Both the position numbers and the translations under genes were made by a program. Shown in pieces: positions 10,634 to 18,972 of a DNA stretch of 64,000 nucleotides (positions are counted from its first letter, which is position 1; each line of letters starts with the position of its first letter). This DNA is from Carposina sasakii (taxonomy: Eukaryota > Arthropoda > Insecta > Lepidoptera > Carposinidae), in assembly GCA_014607495.2 (NCBI GenBank), contig CP053167.1:11532001-11596000 (forward strand), read 5' to 3'. The notes below the pieces were generated by a model, which saw nothing but the letters and a program-made list of their open reading frames with translations, searched no databases and was not told where the DNA came from.

Positions 10634-10759
10634 GGAAATTATCGGTAGACTAGGAATAGTGTCGTAGGTTGTAGGGTAGTTCTGTTTTCGAATTACCCAC
10701 TCTGAAATTGTGCGAAGTTGCCAGTACAATAAAAGTACTACATGTGTTAAAAATATATC
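10634..10759 (-). repeat. Direct repeat copy 1 of the DIRS element (3' side)
   Basis: 126 nt that match 15288-15413 in the same orientation with no difference that I can see. Similarity continues imperfectly past 10759 (GAA for TTT). Confidence 0.9.
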
Positions 10760-10874
10760 TTCGAATGAAACGTACTCATATAATTGTGATAGAACTTCAC
10801 TTACAGGTAAGTTCGTTTAATCACCAATTACATTTCGTACGTTTCATTCTTTGATATATTTTTAACACATGTAG
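10754..10874 (-). repeat. Internal complementary region of the DIRS element
   Basis: 10754-10830 is the reverse complement of the 3' outer end (10501-10577). 10827-10874 is the reverse complement of the 5' outer end (15392-15439). The halves meet at ATTA, the complement of the TAAT shared with the insertion site. In DIRS-1 such a region templates the missing end sequences during circle formation. Confidence 0.9.
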
Positions 10875-11053
10875 ATGTTTAGAGGTGAAAATTTTGCAAG
10901 CATCCTGGTTAATGAGTTGTATACCTAATTATTATTGTAATTATGGGAAAAAAGAACACTACATTTTTACAAATTTTTATTTATAACATAAATATAACTT
11001 TTTAAATTAGATTAATTTACAAGTGATAAATCTGCTTATAAATTATTTTAAAT

Positions 11054-12460
11054 TTATGATGATTGATTGGACAGAAAGACTGATCTTGCAAAGTGAGCAT
11101 CATCAGTCACTGGACGGTTATAGAATTTACCAAATGTTTCTGAGGCCTGCGACCAGCCAGCAGTTCTCCTAATAACGTCTAATGAGACACCCTGCGCTCG
11201 CGCTGTAGATGTGGCAGCGTGTCGTGTGCTATGAGAACTCCATGCTGTCACATCCACCCCGGCTTCCGCCAGGATCTCCTTAATCCATCGGCTAATGGTT
11301 TGGGTGCTAACAGACTTATATGGTCTTCTAGACGTTATTATGAGATTTTCGACTGTGTTCGGTCTTAAATCATTTGTAACTAACAAATAATCTTGCAAAA
11401 CTGTAGCAGGACATATATTGATATTTTCTGTAAAATAAGGCAAGAACAGAATTGGCTGGTCGCGCCCAGCTGCTGATGTTTTTATAATGTCTGAAATTAC
11501 AATTTTTATACCGTTCAGGCTGATATGGATATTATTAGCTTTAATGAGAGAAAGTGTCTGTGCTCTATGCGCAGTACATAAGGCCAGCAATATTACGAGT
11601 TTCTTAGAAATTTTTGGCAGAGTTAAATCTTTATTAGGGCCCCATGAGGTAATATATTGCAAAACTGTATGAGGGTCCCATGTGGATGCGTATTTTGGAA
11701 TATTGGGCCTTAATTTATATATACCTTTCAATAGTCTTTTAATTTGGTCATGAGATCCTGACTCATCTCCGAAAAGCAAACTTAGAGCCGAACGATGACT
11801 ATTCAAGATGCCATAAGCCGCACCTTTATTAAACAGTTTTGTCAAAAAAGTCAACATTCTTGGAACGGAACATGTGTATGGATCTATATTTGCCTCAGTG
11901 CAGTACTGCCACCAATACTTGTAGGAGACACCATATTGTTGCAAAGTATTTTTCGACAAAGAAGCCATCATAAGGTCCAATGATTCGATAGGGACACCTC
12001 GTTTCAGGAACGCGTCCCTGAGAGTTTGGCTGCACCCAGGATTTATAAAACTAATATCGGATGTAACCATTCTTTGTAACAGTGGGAACCACGGCTGGGA
12101 AGGCCAGTATGGAAATATTAGAATGCCTTCAGCCTTGTCCAATATAATTTTTTCCAAGACCTTTAATACGAGTGGGAATGGTGGAAAAGCGTAAAAGTAT
12201 ACGCCCTTCCACGAGATAGTGAAGGCATCCACAGCAACTGCATCTGGATCTGCCTTCCACGACACATATCTTTGGCATTTGGCATTAGTGCGAGAAGCGA
12301 ATAAATCGATATCTGGCTTACCTAAATCCGTTACTAGTATATTAAATACTTCATCTGTTAATGTCCACTCAATGTCCGTATTAACCTTTCGGGACTCTTC
12401 ATCAGCTTCTCTATTGTCTTTACTTTTAATATAAGAAGCAGATAACCATATATTTCGCTT
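11054..12460 (-). CDS. C-terminal pol plus tyrosine recombinase of the DIRS element (open frame)
   Basis: Catalyses integration of the circular element DNA by site-specific recombination. The frame is open for 468 codons from just after a stop at 12461-12463. The first part is the tail of pol (NIWLSASYIKSKDNREAD, then FPYWPSQPWFPLL). The recombinase follows: a core-binding part (TLQQYGVSYKYWWQYC), then the catalytic part with Arg in AHRAQTLSL, HxxR as HSTR in SSHSTRHAATS, a Trp in AGWSQASETF and the nucleophile Tyr in KFYNRPV. Counted from the GTG at 12265, these fall near residues 234, 345-348, 371 and 382. All visible catalytic residues are kept, unlike the upstream RT. The true start is unclear because pol and recombinase may have been one reading frame. 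Confidence 0.9.
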   Translation of the reverse strand, partial: KRNIWLSASYIKSKDNREADEESRKVNTDIEWTLTDEVFNILVTDLGKPDIDLFASRTNAKCQRYVSWKADPDAVAVDAFTISWKGVYFYAFPPFPLVLKVLEKIILDKAEGILIFPYWPSQPWFPLLQRMVTSDISFINPGCSQTLRDAFLKRGVPIESLDLMMASLSKNTLQQYGVSYKYWWQYCTEANIDPYTCSVPRMLTFLTKLFNKGAAYGILNSHRSALSLLFGDESGSHDQIKRLLKGIYKLRPNIPKYASTWDPHTVLQYITSWGPNKDLTLPKISKKLVILLALCTAHRAQTLSLIKANNIHISLNGIKIVISDIIKTSAAGRDQPILFLPYFTENINICPATVLQDYLLVTNDLRPNTVENLIITSRRPYKSVSTQTISRWIKEILAEAGVDVTAWSSHSTRHAATSTARAQGVSLDVIRRTAGWSQASETFGKFYNRPVTDDAHFARSVFLSNQSS

Positions 12461-13012
12461 CTAGCACCATTACCAAATTTCTCGCGCTAAATCATTTAGA
12501 TGAGGATACTTTATGCCACCCATGCGATTAACGTAACTCAACGCCGTAGTGTTGTCAATACGTAATAAAATAGAACAGTTTCGGATATTACGTGCAAAGC
12601 ATTTGAGTCCAAAAAATACTGCAAGCAACTCTAGAAAATTAATATGAAAATTTATTTCACTAGCTTTCCATTTCCCATTTATTCTTTGATTTTTACAAAA
12701 TGCACCCCAGCCAGACCTGGATGCATCTGTAAAGATCTCTAGTTCAAAACTACTCGATTTTAATGGGGTTGATGTCGATAAAATATTTTTTGACCACCAT
12801 TCTAGGTCAGGCAATATTATAGATGAAGGACGAAATTTAGCTTCGTATGTTTTATATATTTGTAATGCTAAGTATTTAATTTGCTCGAGACGTTTAGTGT
12901 AAACCCAGCCGTATTTAACTGCTGGGCATGCTGCAGTAAGGGTACCAATGAGACAAGCAAGATCTTTTATAGTGCATAATGGTAAGGATTGAAATTTCTT
13001 AACTATTTTTAG
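12461..13012 (-). pseudogene. RNase H domain of DIRS pol, broken
   Basis: Read on the minus strand, the frame after the frameshift near 13010 runs through VKKFQSLPLCTIKDLACLIG and into an RNase H-type domain, ELEIFTDASRSGWGAF ... NFLELLAVFFGLKCFA ... LLRIDNTTALSYVNRMGG. Acidic residues in FTDAS, LELLA and RIDNT match the DIRS RNase H pattern. It ends at two in-frame stops, TAA (12470-12472) and TAG (12461-12463), after AREIW. Both would be explained by single C-to-T changes from glutamine codons. Beyond them the same frame continues into the recombinase part. Confidence 0.85.
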
Positions 13013-13540
13013 TATATAATCTTTTATCCATAGGTAATGATAATGTCATGTTAAGAGTGTTATAAATAAAGCCCAGAAACTTTGTCTGTTGTAAAGGTCG
13101 TAACGAACTTTTTTCATAATTTATAACAAATCCTAAGCTTTCAAGTAGTGCCACTGTTTCCGTTACATTATATAAACATTCAGAATGTGTGTGGCCGATG
13201 CATAAAAGATCGTCTAGGTATATAACAGATATAAATCTTTTGCCGCCGTTGGCTTTAGGAGCTAAAAATATTTTAGAGATAAATTGATCAGTCTGTGGCT
13301 CACACTTGTATATTGCGCCTAAGTCTAATAAATTGTTAATTGCCTTAGACATATCACGCATTTCTGCTGTGGTAAAATTATTACTATAGGGTACACTATT
13401 TTGGTAAACTTTTTTCGAAGAAAGGTATTTTGTAGCCATTTTTTATCCAGGAAAGAACTAATTTATTATTAGTGATTTTCATCCAGTTATCATAAAAATA
13501 TTGCAGGCGACCCGCATGTACCTGTTTATCTAATGTCGCG
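13013..13540 (-). pseudogene. Reverse transcriptase of DIRS pol, frameshifted and internally deleted
   Basis: The first piece (LSWIKNGYKIPFFEK) ends at an A-run (13410-13415 on the plus strand), where one extra base shifts the frame. The next frame resumes with VYQNSVPYSNNFTTAEM. It runs to FLAPKANGGKRFI and then directly to SVIYLDDLLCIG, which holds the YLDD catalytic box (motif C). The LDLKDAY-type motif A and LPFGL-type motif B expected between them in DIRS RTs are absent, so roughly 80-100 residues were removed in frame near 13230. The frame is lost again near 13010. Its start overlaps the end of gag by a few bases. Confidence 0.85.
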
Positions 13541-14435
13541 TGTAGGCTCGCTGCTGACTGCTCTGGTTCGAGTAGGCACGAGATCGTGTCAGTGTCGTCG
13601 TCGATGTGGCTCCGCGTCTGTATGATGTCGTTGTTCGTGGAAAGCCTCCGCGCCCCCCCCTGTTCCCTGATGTGTAACGAAGGGGGCGAATCTCGTTTCC
13701 CGGAAGGCGAGATCTTGAAGTGGATGGGCCATTTGTATGTGCAGGTGCTGTCTTATGTGTCGGTTTCTTAATTTGTAGACCTTGTCTGGAAATAGCCTTT
13801 GAGGCTTTTATGGTCTCCGATAGTTTATCACCAAAGAGCGTGCTGTCTCGTTCATGATCTGATTAATGGCGTAAAGGATTTATCGAGGCAAGGTGTTATA
13901 AGTTTTGTTCTGAGCTCTGTTTCTATGTAATGTACGTCAGTCAAGATCCTGCAGCTATCCGACAGTACCTCTATTGCTTTTATCTTGTCATCTCCAAGGA
14001 GGAGTAATGTAATGGCTTTATTAATTGCTGTTATTCCAAGCCCTAATTGGTCTTGCTTTAACTGAATATTTTTATCGCGATTTTTAGTGGTATCAGATAC
14101 AGCAGCTTTTATTTCGGCGTTTAATGTCGGTGCTTTTAGTAATTGACAATTTTCAGGTACCTGGTATTTTTTAAGCAATTTTTCCTTTGGGTCTTTATTT
14201 AGTCCCTTCGCTAATATAGGCAACCAGCGTTGTGCCAGAGTGTGGTGAATTTTTTCACCAAACATCGGTTGCTCGTCCGTTGTATCATCCAACGCTAATA
14301 AAAGCTCCGGGTCGAGGTCAGGTGTCTCGTTTTGAGCTTCCGGGGTTATATTAACTTCTACCGGAGTATTTTCCAGTTTCTCTTGGGACTCTGTTGCTGA
14401 GGTGTATTGAATTACATCATCTTGTGCGGTTCCGT
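13530..14435 (-). pseudogene. gag: gag exon 2 of the DIRS element, with one frameshift
   Basis: Begins after a TTGTTCTAG acceptor and reads GTAQDDVIQYTSATESQEKL through an acidic stretch. It then enters the conserved DIRS gag core: HHTLAQRWLPILAKGLNKD, LLKKYQVPENCQLL, NAEIKAAVSD and the QLGLGITAINKAITLLLLG helix. The frame stops at 13852 after SFTPLIRS. The +1 frame then continues without a stop as DHERDSTLFGDKLSETIKAS and into an Arg/Gly/Ser/Thr-rich tail (GNRGGRGGF) ending at TAG 13530-13532. A single base deletion near 13855 explains the break. No classic slippery site is obvious, so decay is more likely than programmed shifting. Confidence 0.85.
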
Positions 14436-15052
14436 CTAGAACAATTATATGTGAATTTTATTTTATATATCATTGAATATCTGACTATACACACTATATT
14501 CTGAATACCGTCGTGTTGACCCGCAGTCAACCTCCCGGTTAATTTTTTGCATCATGTTAAACCTTCGTGATACCCTCATTGTGATATCCTCCAGGTTAAC
14601 TTAAAGATGCTTATTCTGAATACCGTCGTGTTGACCCGCAGTCAACCTCCCGGTTAATTTTATGCATCATGTTAAACCTTCGTGATACCCTCATTGTGAT
14701 ATCCTCCAGGTTAACTTAAAGATGCTTATTCTGAATACCGTCGTGTTGACCCGCAGTCAACCTCCCGGTTAATTTTATGCATCATGTTAAACCTTCGTGA
14801 TACCCTCATTGTGATATCCTCCAGGTTAACTTAAAGATGCTTATTCTGAATACCGTCGTGTTGACCCGCAGTCAACCTCCCGGTTAATTTTTATGCATCA
14901 TGTTAAACCTTCGTGATACCCTCATTGTGATATCCTCCAGGTTAACTTAAAGATGCTTATTTTAGTTCACAAAAAAATTATACAGAACTTGTCTTAGAAC
15001 ATTTTGACTCGTGTACAAGAATATTTAATAAGAGATCATTATATTTTCTTAC
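14436..15052 (-). other. Predicted intron in DIRS gag (617 bp)
   Basis: On the minus strand it starts GTAAGA right after GAAAATGAAG and ends TTGTTCTAG before ACGGAACC. Removing it joins exon 1 (44 codons plus 1 base) to exon 2 (2 bases plus codons) in frame, forming a GAC codon. Unspliced, the exon 1 frame runs into a stop six codons past the donor. Most of the intron is the four-unit tandem array at 14499-14959. Confidence 0.75.
14499..14959 (-). repeat. Four tandem 115-bp units inside the DIRS gag intron
   Basis: Units 14499-14613, 14614-14728, 14729-14843 and 14844-14959 (115, 115, 115 and 116 bp). They differ only in the short T-run before GCATCATG (TTTTTTG, TTTTATG, TTTTATG, TTTTTATG). 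Each unit holds CCGTCGTGTTGACCCGCAGT near its start and CAGGTTAACTTAAAGATGCT near its end on the plus strand. Such identity implies recent expansion or ongoing homogenisation. Confidence 0.95.
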
Positions 15053-15185
15053 CTTCATTTTCCTCAGAATCTGACGATGACGAATAAAGAATCACTCTAG
15101 TTCGCTTCTTGTTTTGGCTTTCTTTTAATTTCTTAATTTTATTTAAGTAATAGTTAATTTCACTAGAAGCTTTGCGTTTAGGCAT
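15053..15185 (-). CDS. gag: gag exon 1 of the DIRS element
   Basis: ATG at 15183-15185 opens 44 codons. It starts MPKRKASSEINYYLNKIKKL, is lysine- and arginine-rich, and ends in an acidic serine run (YSSSSDSEENE) before the GTAAGA donor. A basic, helical start followed by an SDSEE tract is typical of the N-termini of DIRS gag proteins and links this exon to the gag core in exon 2. The leader between the element's 5' end and this ATG is about 250 nt and includes one direct repeat copy. Confidence 0.8.
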
Positions 15186-15287
15186 GTTCTTAATACTCTG
15201 ATAATAAATTTGAAAAATAGAATAAACTAAACTATAATACTAGAATTGAAAACGTGTGCTCGTTGCCGCGCACAAAAAAAGAATGAA

Positions 15288-15413
15288 GGAAATTATCGGT
15301 AGACTAGGAATAGTGTCGTAGGTTGTAGGGTAGTTCTGTTTTCGAATTACCCACTCTGAAATTGTGCGAAGTTGCCAGTACAATAAAAGTACTACATGTG
15401 TTAAAAATATATC
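15288..15413 (-). repeat. Direct repeat copy 2 of the DIRS element (5' side)
   Basis: Matches 10634-10759. Here it lies in the leader ahead of gag and likely includes transcription or reverse-transcription signals, though no TATA box is evident. Confidence 0.9.
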
Positions 15414-15439
15414 AAAGAATGAAACGTACGAAATGTAAT
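15392..15439 (-). repeat. 5' outer end of the DIRS element
   Basis: 48 nt complementary to 10827-10874. It shares the imperfect terminal inverted block GTACGTTTCATTC...GATATA with the 3' outer end. Confidence 0.9.
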
Positions 15440-15833
15440 AGACATTTATATGGTTCTTATGGTTAACTGTAACTTTATTTTACGAAGGTGCTCATTTTAC
15501 GATGCTGTGGCCAGTGCAGGATGACGTTTAATTTTTATTATGTAAATAAAAAATAAATAGGGTAGGTAACTGTTCCACAAGTAGGTACTTGTGGAATTAT
15601 TTACGGACTGCAAAATTTATGGAGGAAAGGGTTTTTCCCGGGGTAATCAGAAGTTGAAAGCTTTATTATTTATTTTCTCAAAATATGATACAATCAAGTT
15701 ATTAGAACAATTCGATCAGTGACATGTTTCGCCGAAAATATGGTTGTTATGAGTTTATAAAAGCTGCAGCTTTGGTCGAAACGTAGTCATTGGCCCCGTA
15801 ATCTGAACATAATTGGAGGATGAGGATTATCTA
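15440..15833. other. Non-coding, nothing recognised
   Basis: Host DNA just outside the DIRS element. Confidence 0.4.
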
Positions 15834-15930
15834 TGTATACTAATATTATAACGAGGTAAACTTTGATTGTTTGTTTGTTTGTTTGTAGCGAATAGGCTCC
15901 GAAACTATTGGACCGATTTCAATAGTAAAT
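15834..15930 (+). mobile_element. Helitron-like fragment, 5' end, family H2
   Basis: TATACTAATATTATAACGAG, then (TTTG)n, then GAATAGGCTCCGAAACTATT, the usual start of a second lepidopteran Helitron-like family. The rest is missing. A longer inverted relative lies at 52390-52594. Confidence 0.65.
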
Positions 15931-16938
15931 ATAGATAATAATAAATTATTGTATACAGATGTAATAATATACCTGTAACTTGTAACAAATTTAGATAGGT
16001 ACCAATCTATGTTTAGGCGTCTATGTTAGACACAGTTAGACCCTCTATTGTTTAGTACATACGTCGCTCTACGTAAAGGTAGAAGGTCCCTTATATAGCG
16101 AGTGCATAAAGTCATGCTAGTACGTTGCTCCCGGATTGCCTTAATTGGATAATCGCATTCAATCCCGGTTTAGAGCATTGTCGCGAAGATACCGAAGATA
16201 CAGGATGTAACTGAAGGGCTGTGTGAAACGAAATGCTTTGGTAATAGCACACCATCAGTGAATTTAGCCGGATGAATCTTTATCAAGTTTCGCAGATATA
16301 ATACCGAATTTTATCCAAAAAAATCAACTATATTTTAACTAAGTGATTATTATATTATTTTAGAGAATGGAATGCCAGAGAACTGTCAGTTCTATTTATC
16401 TCTGGTGAGCCTTTGGATTCTAAATTCTCTTTCCGTCAAAATATGCTGTAAGTGTATAATGGCTAAGTATTAACTTTGTTAGTAAAACAATTTACTACCT
16501 TCTTAGTTCAGCTCTAGCTATTTATATCTTAAGTAAAATCTATTTCCACGCATCCTTCTGAGAAAAGCTAATATATATCTAGTTACTTAGAAACGTTGTT
16601 AGAGAAAATAAACAAAAAACATCAGAAAAGTAAATGCAAGTTATTCTCGTAGAGCCAAATATGGGATAGCGGCGAAAGGGAACATCACGATACGTTCTAG
16701 TACGATGTCAACCGACTGACAGACAGACGGACATTATAGTGATGTATGTTGGGAACGAACGCGCATTCATACAGTTAGCTCATGGCGCTTTATATTATTG
16801 ATCCCTAAGGGGAAACTATAACTTTCTTTAATATTTATATTCATAAGTACATAATTTTAGCCTACTATAGCAACTCAAAAAGGGTAATAAAATTAGGTAG
16901 TCCTTATGAGTATCTAAAAACATTTCCATTAACATTAT
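15931..16938. other. Non-coding stretch with a decayed family B MITE end
   Basis: Around 16200-16290, ACAGGATGTAACTGAAGGGC followed by GAAACGAAATGCTTTGG is a decayed family B MITE arm. Nothing else is recognised. Confidence 0.4.
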
Positions 16939-17178
16939 ATCCCACCAGTTGACGCTCGCGACTTTGTCCGCGTGGACTGAAGAAAAAAATAATGTCGAAA
17001 TTATCCGGGATAAAAATATTTTCCCGGGATAAAAAGTAGTATGTGTTAATCCTGTTAGGGTGTCAGCTAACTCTATACCAAATTTTATTAAAATCGCTCC
17101 AGCTGTTTTTACGTGAAAGACTAACAAACATCCATCCATCCGTACTCACAAACTTTCGCGTTTATAATTTTAGTATGA
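16939..17178 (-). mobile_element. Helitron-like element, family H3
   Basis: Minus-strand start TATCATACTAAAATTATAAA, then CGCGAAAGTTTGTGAGTACG, a TTTTTATCCCGGG block and an end near GCGTCAACTGG after GTCCACGCGGAC. It differs from H1 in its 5' half and shares the 3' third. Confidence 0.75.
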
Positions 17179-17285
17179 TAACACTATGACACTAATGATT
17201 TGGCTAGTGTATAGCTATCGGGGTGAAAAATAACGTTGCCAATATGTAATTTAGAAAAGAGATGGTAAAATTCGTCATCCGAGTA

Positions 17286-17358
17286 ATTGACCCGGTGGCT
17301 TAGTGGTTATAGCGGCTGGCACGGTTTGCAGCGGTCGTGGGTTCGATTCCCACTCGGG
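17286..17358 (+). repeat. tRNA-like sequence (decayed tRNA or SINE head)
   Basis: Has an A-box-like TGGCTTAGTGG, a B-box-like GGTTCGATTCC and a perfect 5-bp T-arm (GTGGG/CCCAC). Six of seven acceptor pairs form, but the anticodon loop is about ten bases, so it is unlikely to be a working tRNA gene. No SINE body follows. Confidence 0.5.
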
Positions 17359-18384
17359 TGAAGATTTTTATCCATTTTCTTTATTAATAATTTATAATAC
17401 TAATGATTAATTCTTAGATATAACTTTTTAAATCTTTACTAATAAGTGGCGGACATTAAACATCTCTATGTTAATGTTATTCAGTTGTACCTACCCACTG
17501 TATGAAAACTTAGCGAACTAAGGGTAGTACAGTTTTTCTTTTGTATTTTCGTTGACACTATCATGTCAACAAGTCAGTGCAGTCACCATCGCGTCGTGAT
17601 GATGGAAGCGAGTTACGACCTTGTCGTGACGCCGCGCATTTGTTCCGCCATGCGCCATCGTAAAAATATCCTTATTTACATTGCTTTCTCTATTACTGTA
17701 ATCAAAAGGCAGGTCTAGCTTTGGTATTCGAAAGTATGGTTTTCCAGATAACTTCAACTACTTAGTGCTTATCTACCACAGTTCCCTCGCTGACCCTTGA
17801 GTCTGGCAACTCGTAATCACAGGCGGTTATAGTCGCGATGTAAACCCAGATCCAATAAGGTACATGTTTGTGATGTATGGATTGAAATTGCCAACAGTGT
17901 GGATGAACTGTTTCGACTTTCGAGTTAATATTCAGAAGGTCAAAAGTCAATTGGATCACGGTATATCCTGGTGATGGAGTGTCTCTCCCAAAGAATATGT
18001 GTCGAGGTTTAAGCCTTTATTATCAATAGACCCTTATAAATAAGTCCTTAATAAATCTTCAAGTCTACTCTATAAGGATAGTCTTAATAAGGGTCTAGCA
18101 ACTAGTTTTATTGAACTCAATTGCAAAGATAAAGCGAATTATGTCGTTTCCCTCTCATCTCACTATTGAGTGTCTTTCCATGAGTACCCATCTGAGTTGA
18201 CATGTCACTTCGGGATTACTGGCATTAGCTCTGGTAAATTATATATTTAAGTCAAGATTAGCCATAATAGTTCAATTTACTCTGTCGTTCATCATTGTGA
18301 AGATACTTCAGTGAAAACTAATGTACTTATTCTGCTGCTCATGATCTTAAATTACATCAAATCCATAATTCATATACATATATG
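17359..18384. other. Non-coding, nothing recognised
   Basis: AT-rich. Short frames at 17566-17757 and 17762-17959 lack support. Confidence 0.4.
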
Positions 18385-18720
18385 TACCTATAGTACACGC
18401 GGCTGTGTCTCCGAAATGGGGTAGACATAAATGCATCATCACAAAGGAGATCACAGCCACTTTTAGCATAGTAGGGAGGGGAGACACATGTAAATAATAA
18501 AGGACAACTTGCTATCCTGCCGTGAGAGAATACCCGATTAGTAGATACCTGCGATAACTTGGTCCCTTTTGAAAACCAGCGCTGCTTGCAAGGTAGGCAC
18601 GCCTATCTTGTCTTAGCAGCATCCAGCTGAAAAGGGACCCGTTTGGCGGTTGCACGGGACGTGACTGATGGGCTCCAAATAGGGCGCAATAGGCTGACGA
18701 TGATGTCGATATGTATTTGG
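18385..18720 (+). repeat. Composite repeat: G copy followed by repeat P
   Basis: 18385-18540 matches repeat G (GGCTGTGTCTCCGAAATGGG). 18590-18690 (GGTAGGCACGCCTATCTTGT ... GACGTGACTGATGGGCTCC) recurs inverted at 22261-22380. It ends CAATAGGCTGACGATGATG, the end style of RTE-type retroelements, so the whole may be one LINE-derived 3' region. Confidence 0.5.
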
Positions 18721-18784
18721 AGTTTTTTATAAAATAGAATAGTTTTTTATTTGATAATTACACATACACAAATACAAACAACAC

Positions 18785-18972
18785 AGAACAAGACAATAGA
18801 AATAGGGTAGAAATAGTTACAGATCAAACGAATTAGGTAGACAGGTAGAAGCAGACATGAAAAGAAGAACTGTGTGCCACTGCTGGACGTAGGCCTCCCC
18901 AGGCTACGCCACAAGACTGCTATGGGGGGTATTTACCCATAGTCACCACGCTGGGCAGACGGGTTAGTGACA
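18785..18972. repeat. Repeat Q (plus) next to an inverted repeat R tail
   Basis: 18787-18880 (GACAATAGAAATAGGGTAG ... AAGAAGAACTGTGTGCC) recurs at 22173-22272. 18882-18972 is an inverted R tail (CACTGCTGGACGTAGGCCTC). Confidence 0.6.

Larger units (their letters stand above)
10501..15439 (-). mobile_element. DIRS-type tyrosine-recombinase retroelement, both ends present (about 4.9 kb)
   Basis: Read on the minus strand the order is 5' end, gag exon 1, intron with tandem repeats, gag exon 2, reverse transcriptase, RNase H, tyrosine recombinase, internal complementary region, 3' end. The internal complementary region at 10754-10874 is the reverse complement of the two outer ends joined head to tail, the hallmark of DIRS elements, and allows a circular copy to be completed. 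TAAT occurs at both junctions with host DNA (10501-10504 and 15436-15439) and once at the joint inside the complementary region. This fits insertion of a circle by recombinase at a short shared core rather than integrase-type duplication. Gag and pol carry frameshifts, stops and an in-frame deletion, so this copy is not autonomous. Confidence 0.9.

Noticed and set aside
13852..13870. Programmed +1 frameshift in DIRS gag
   Set aside because: No clear slippery motif, and several other frameshifts occur in the same copy, so simple decay is more likely.
14499..14959. CRISPR array or satellite DNA
   Set aside because: Units abut without spacers, number only four, and sit between gag exons of a retroelement in eukaryotic DNA.
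17286..17358. Functional tRNA gene
   Set aside because: The T-arm and most acceptor pairs are good, but the anticodon loop is about ten bases long. Better explained as a decayed tRNA or SINE head.
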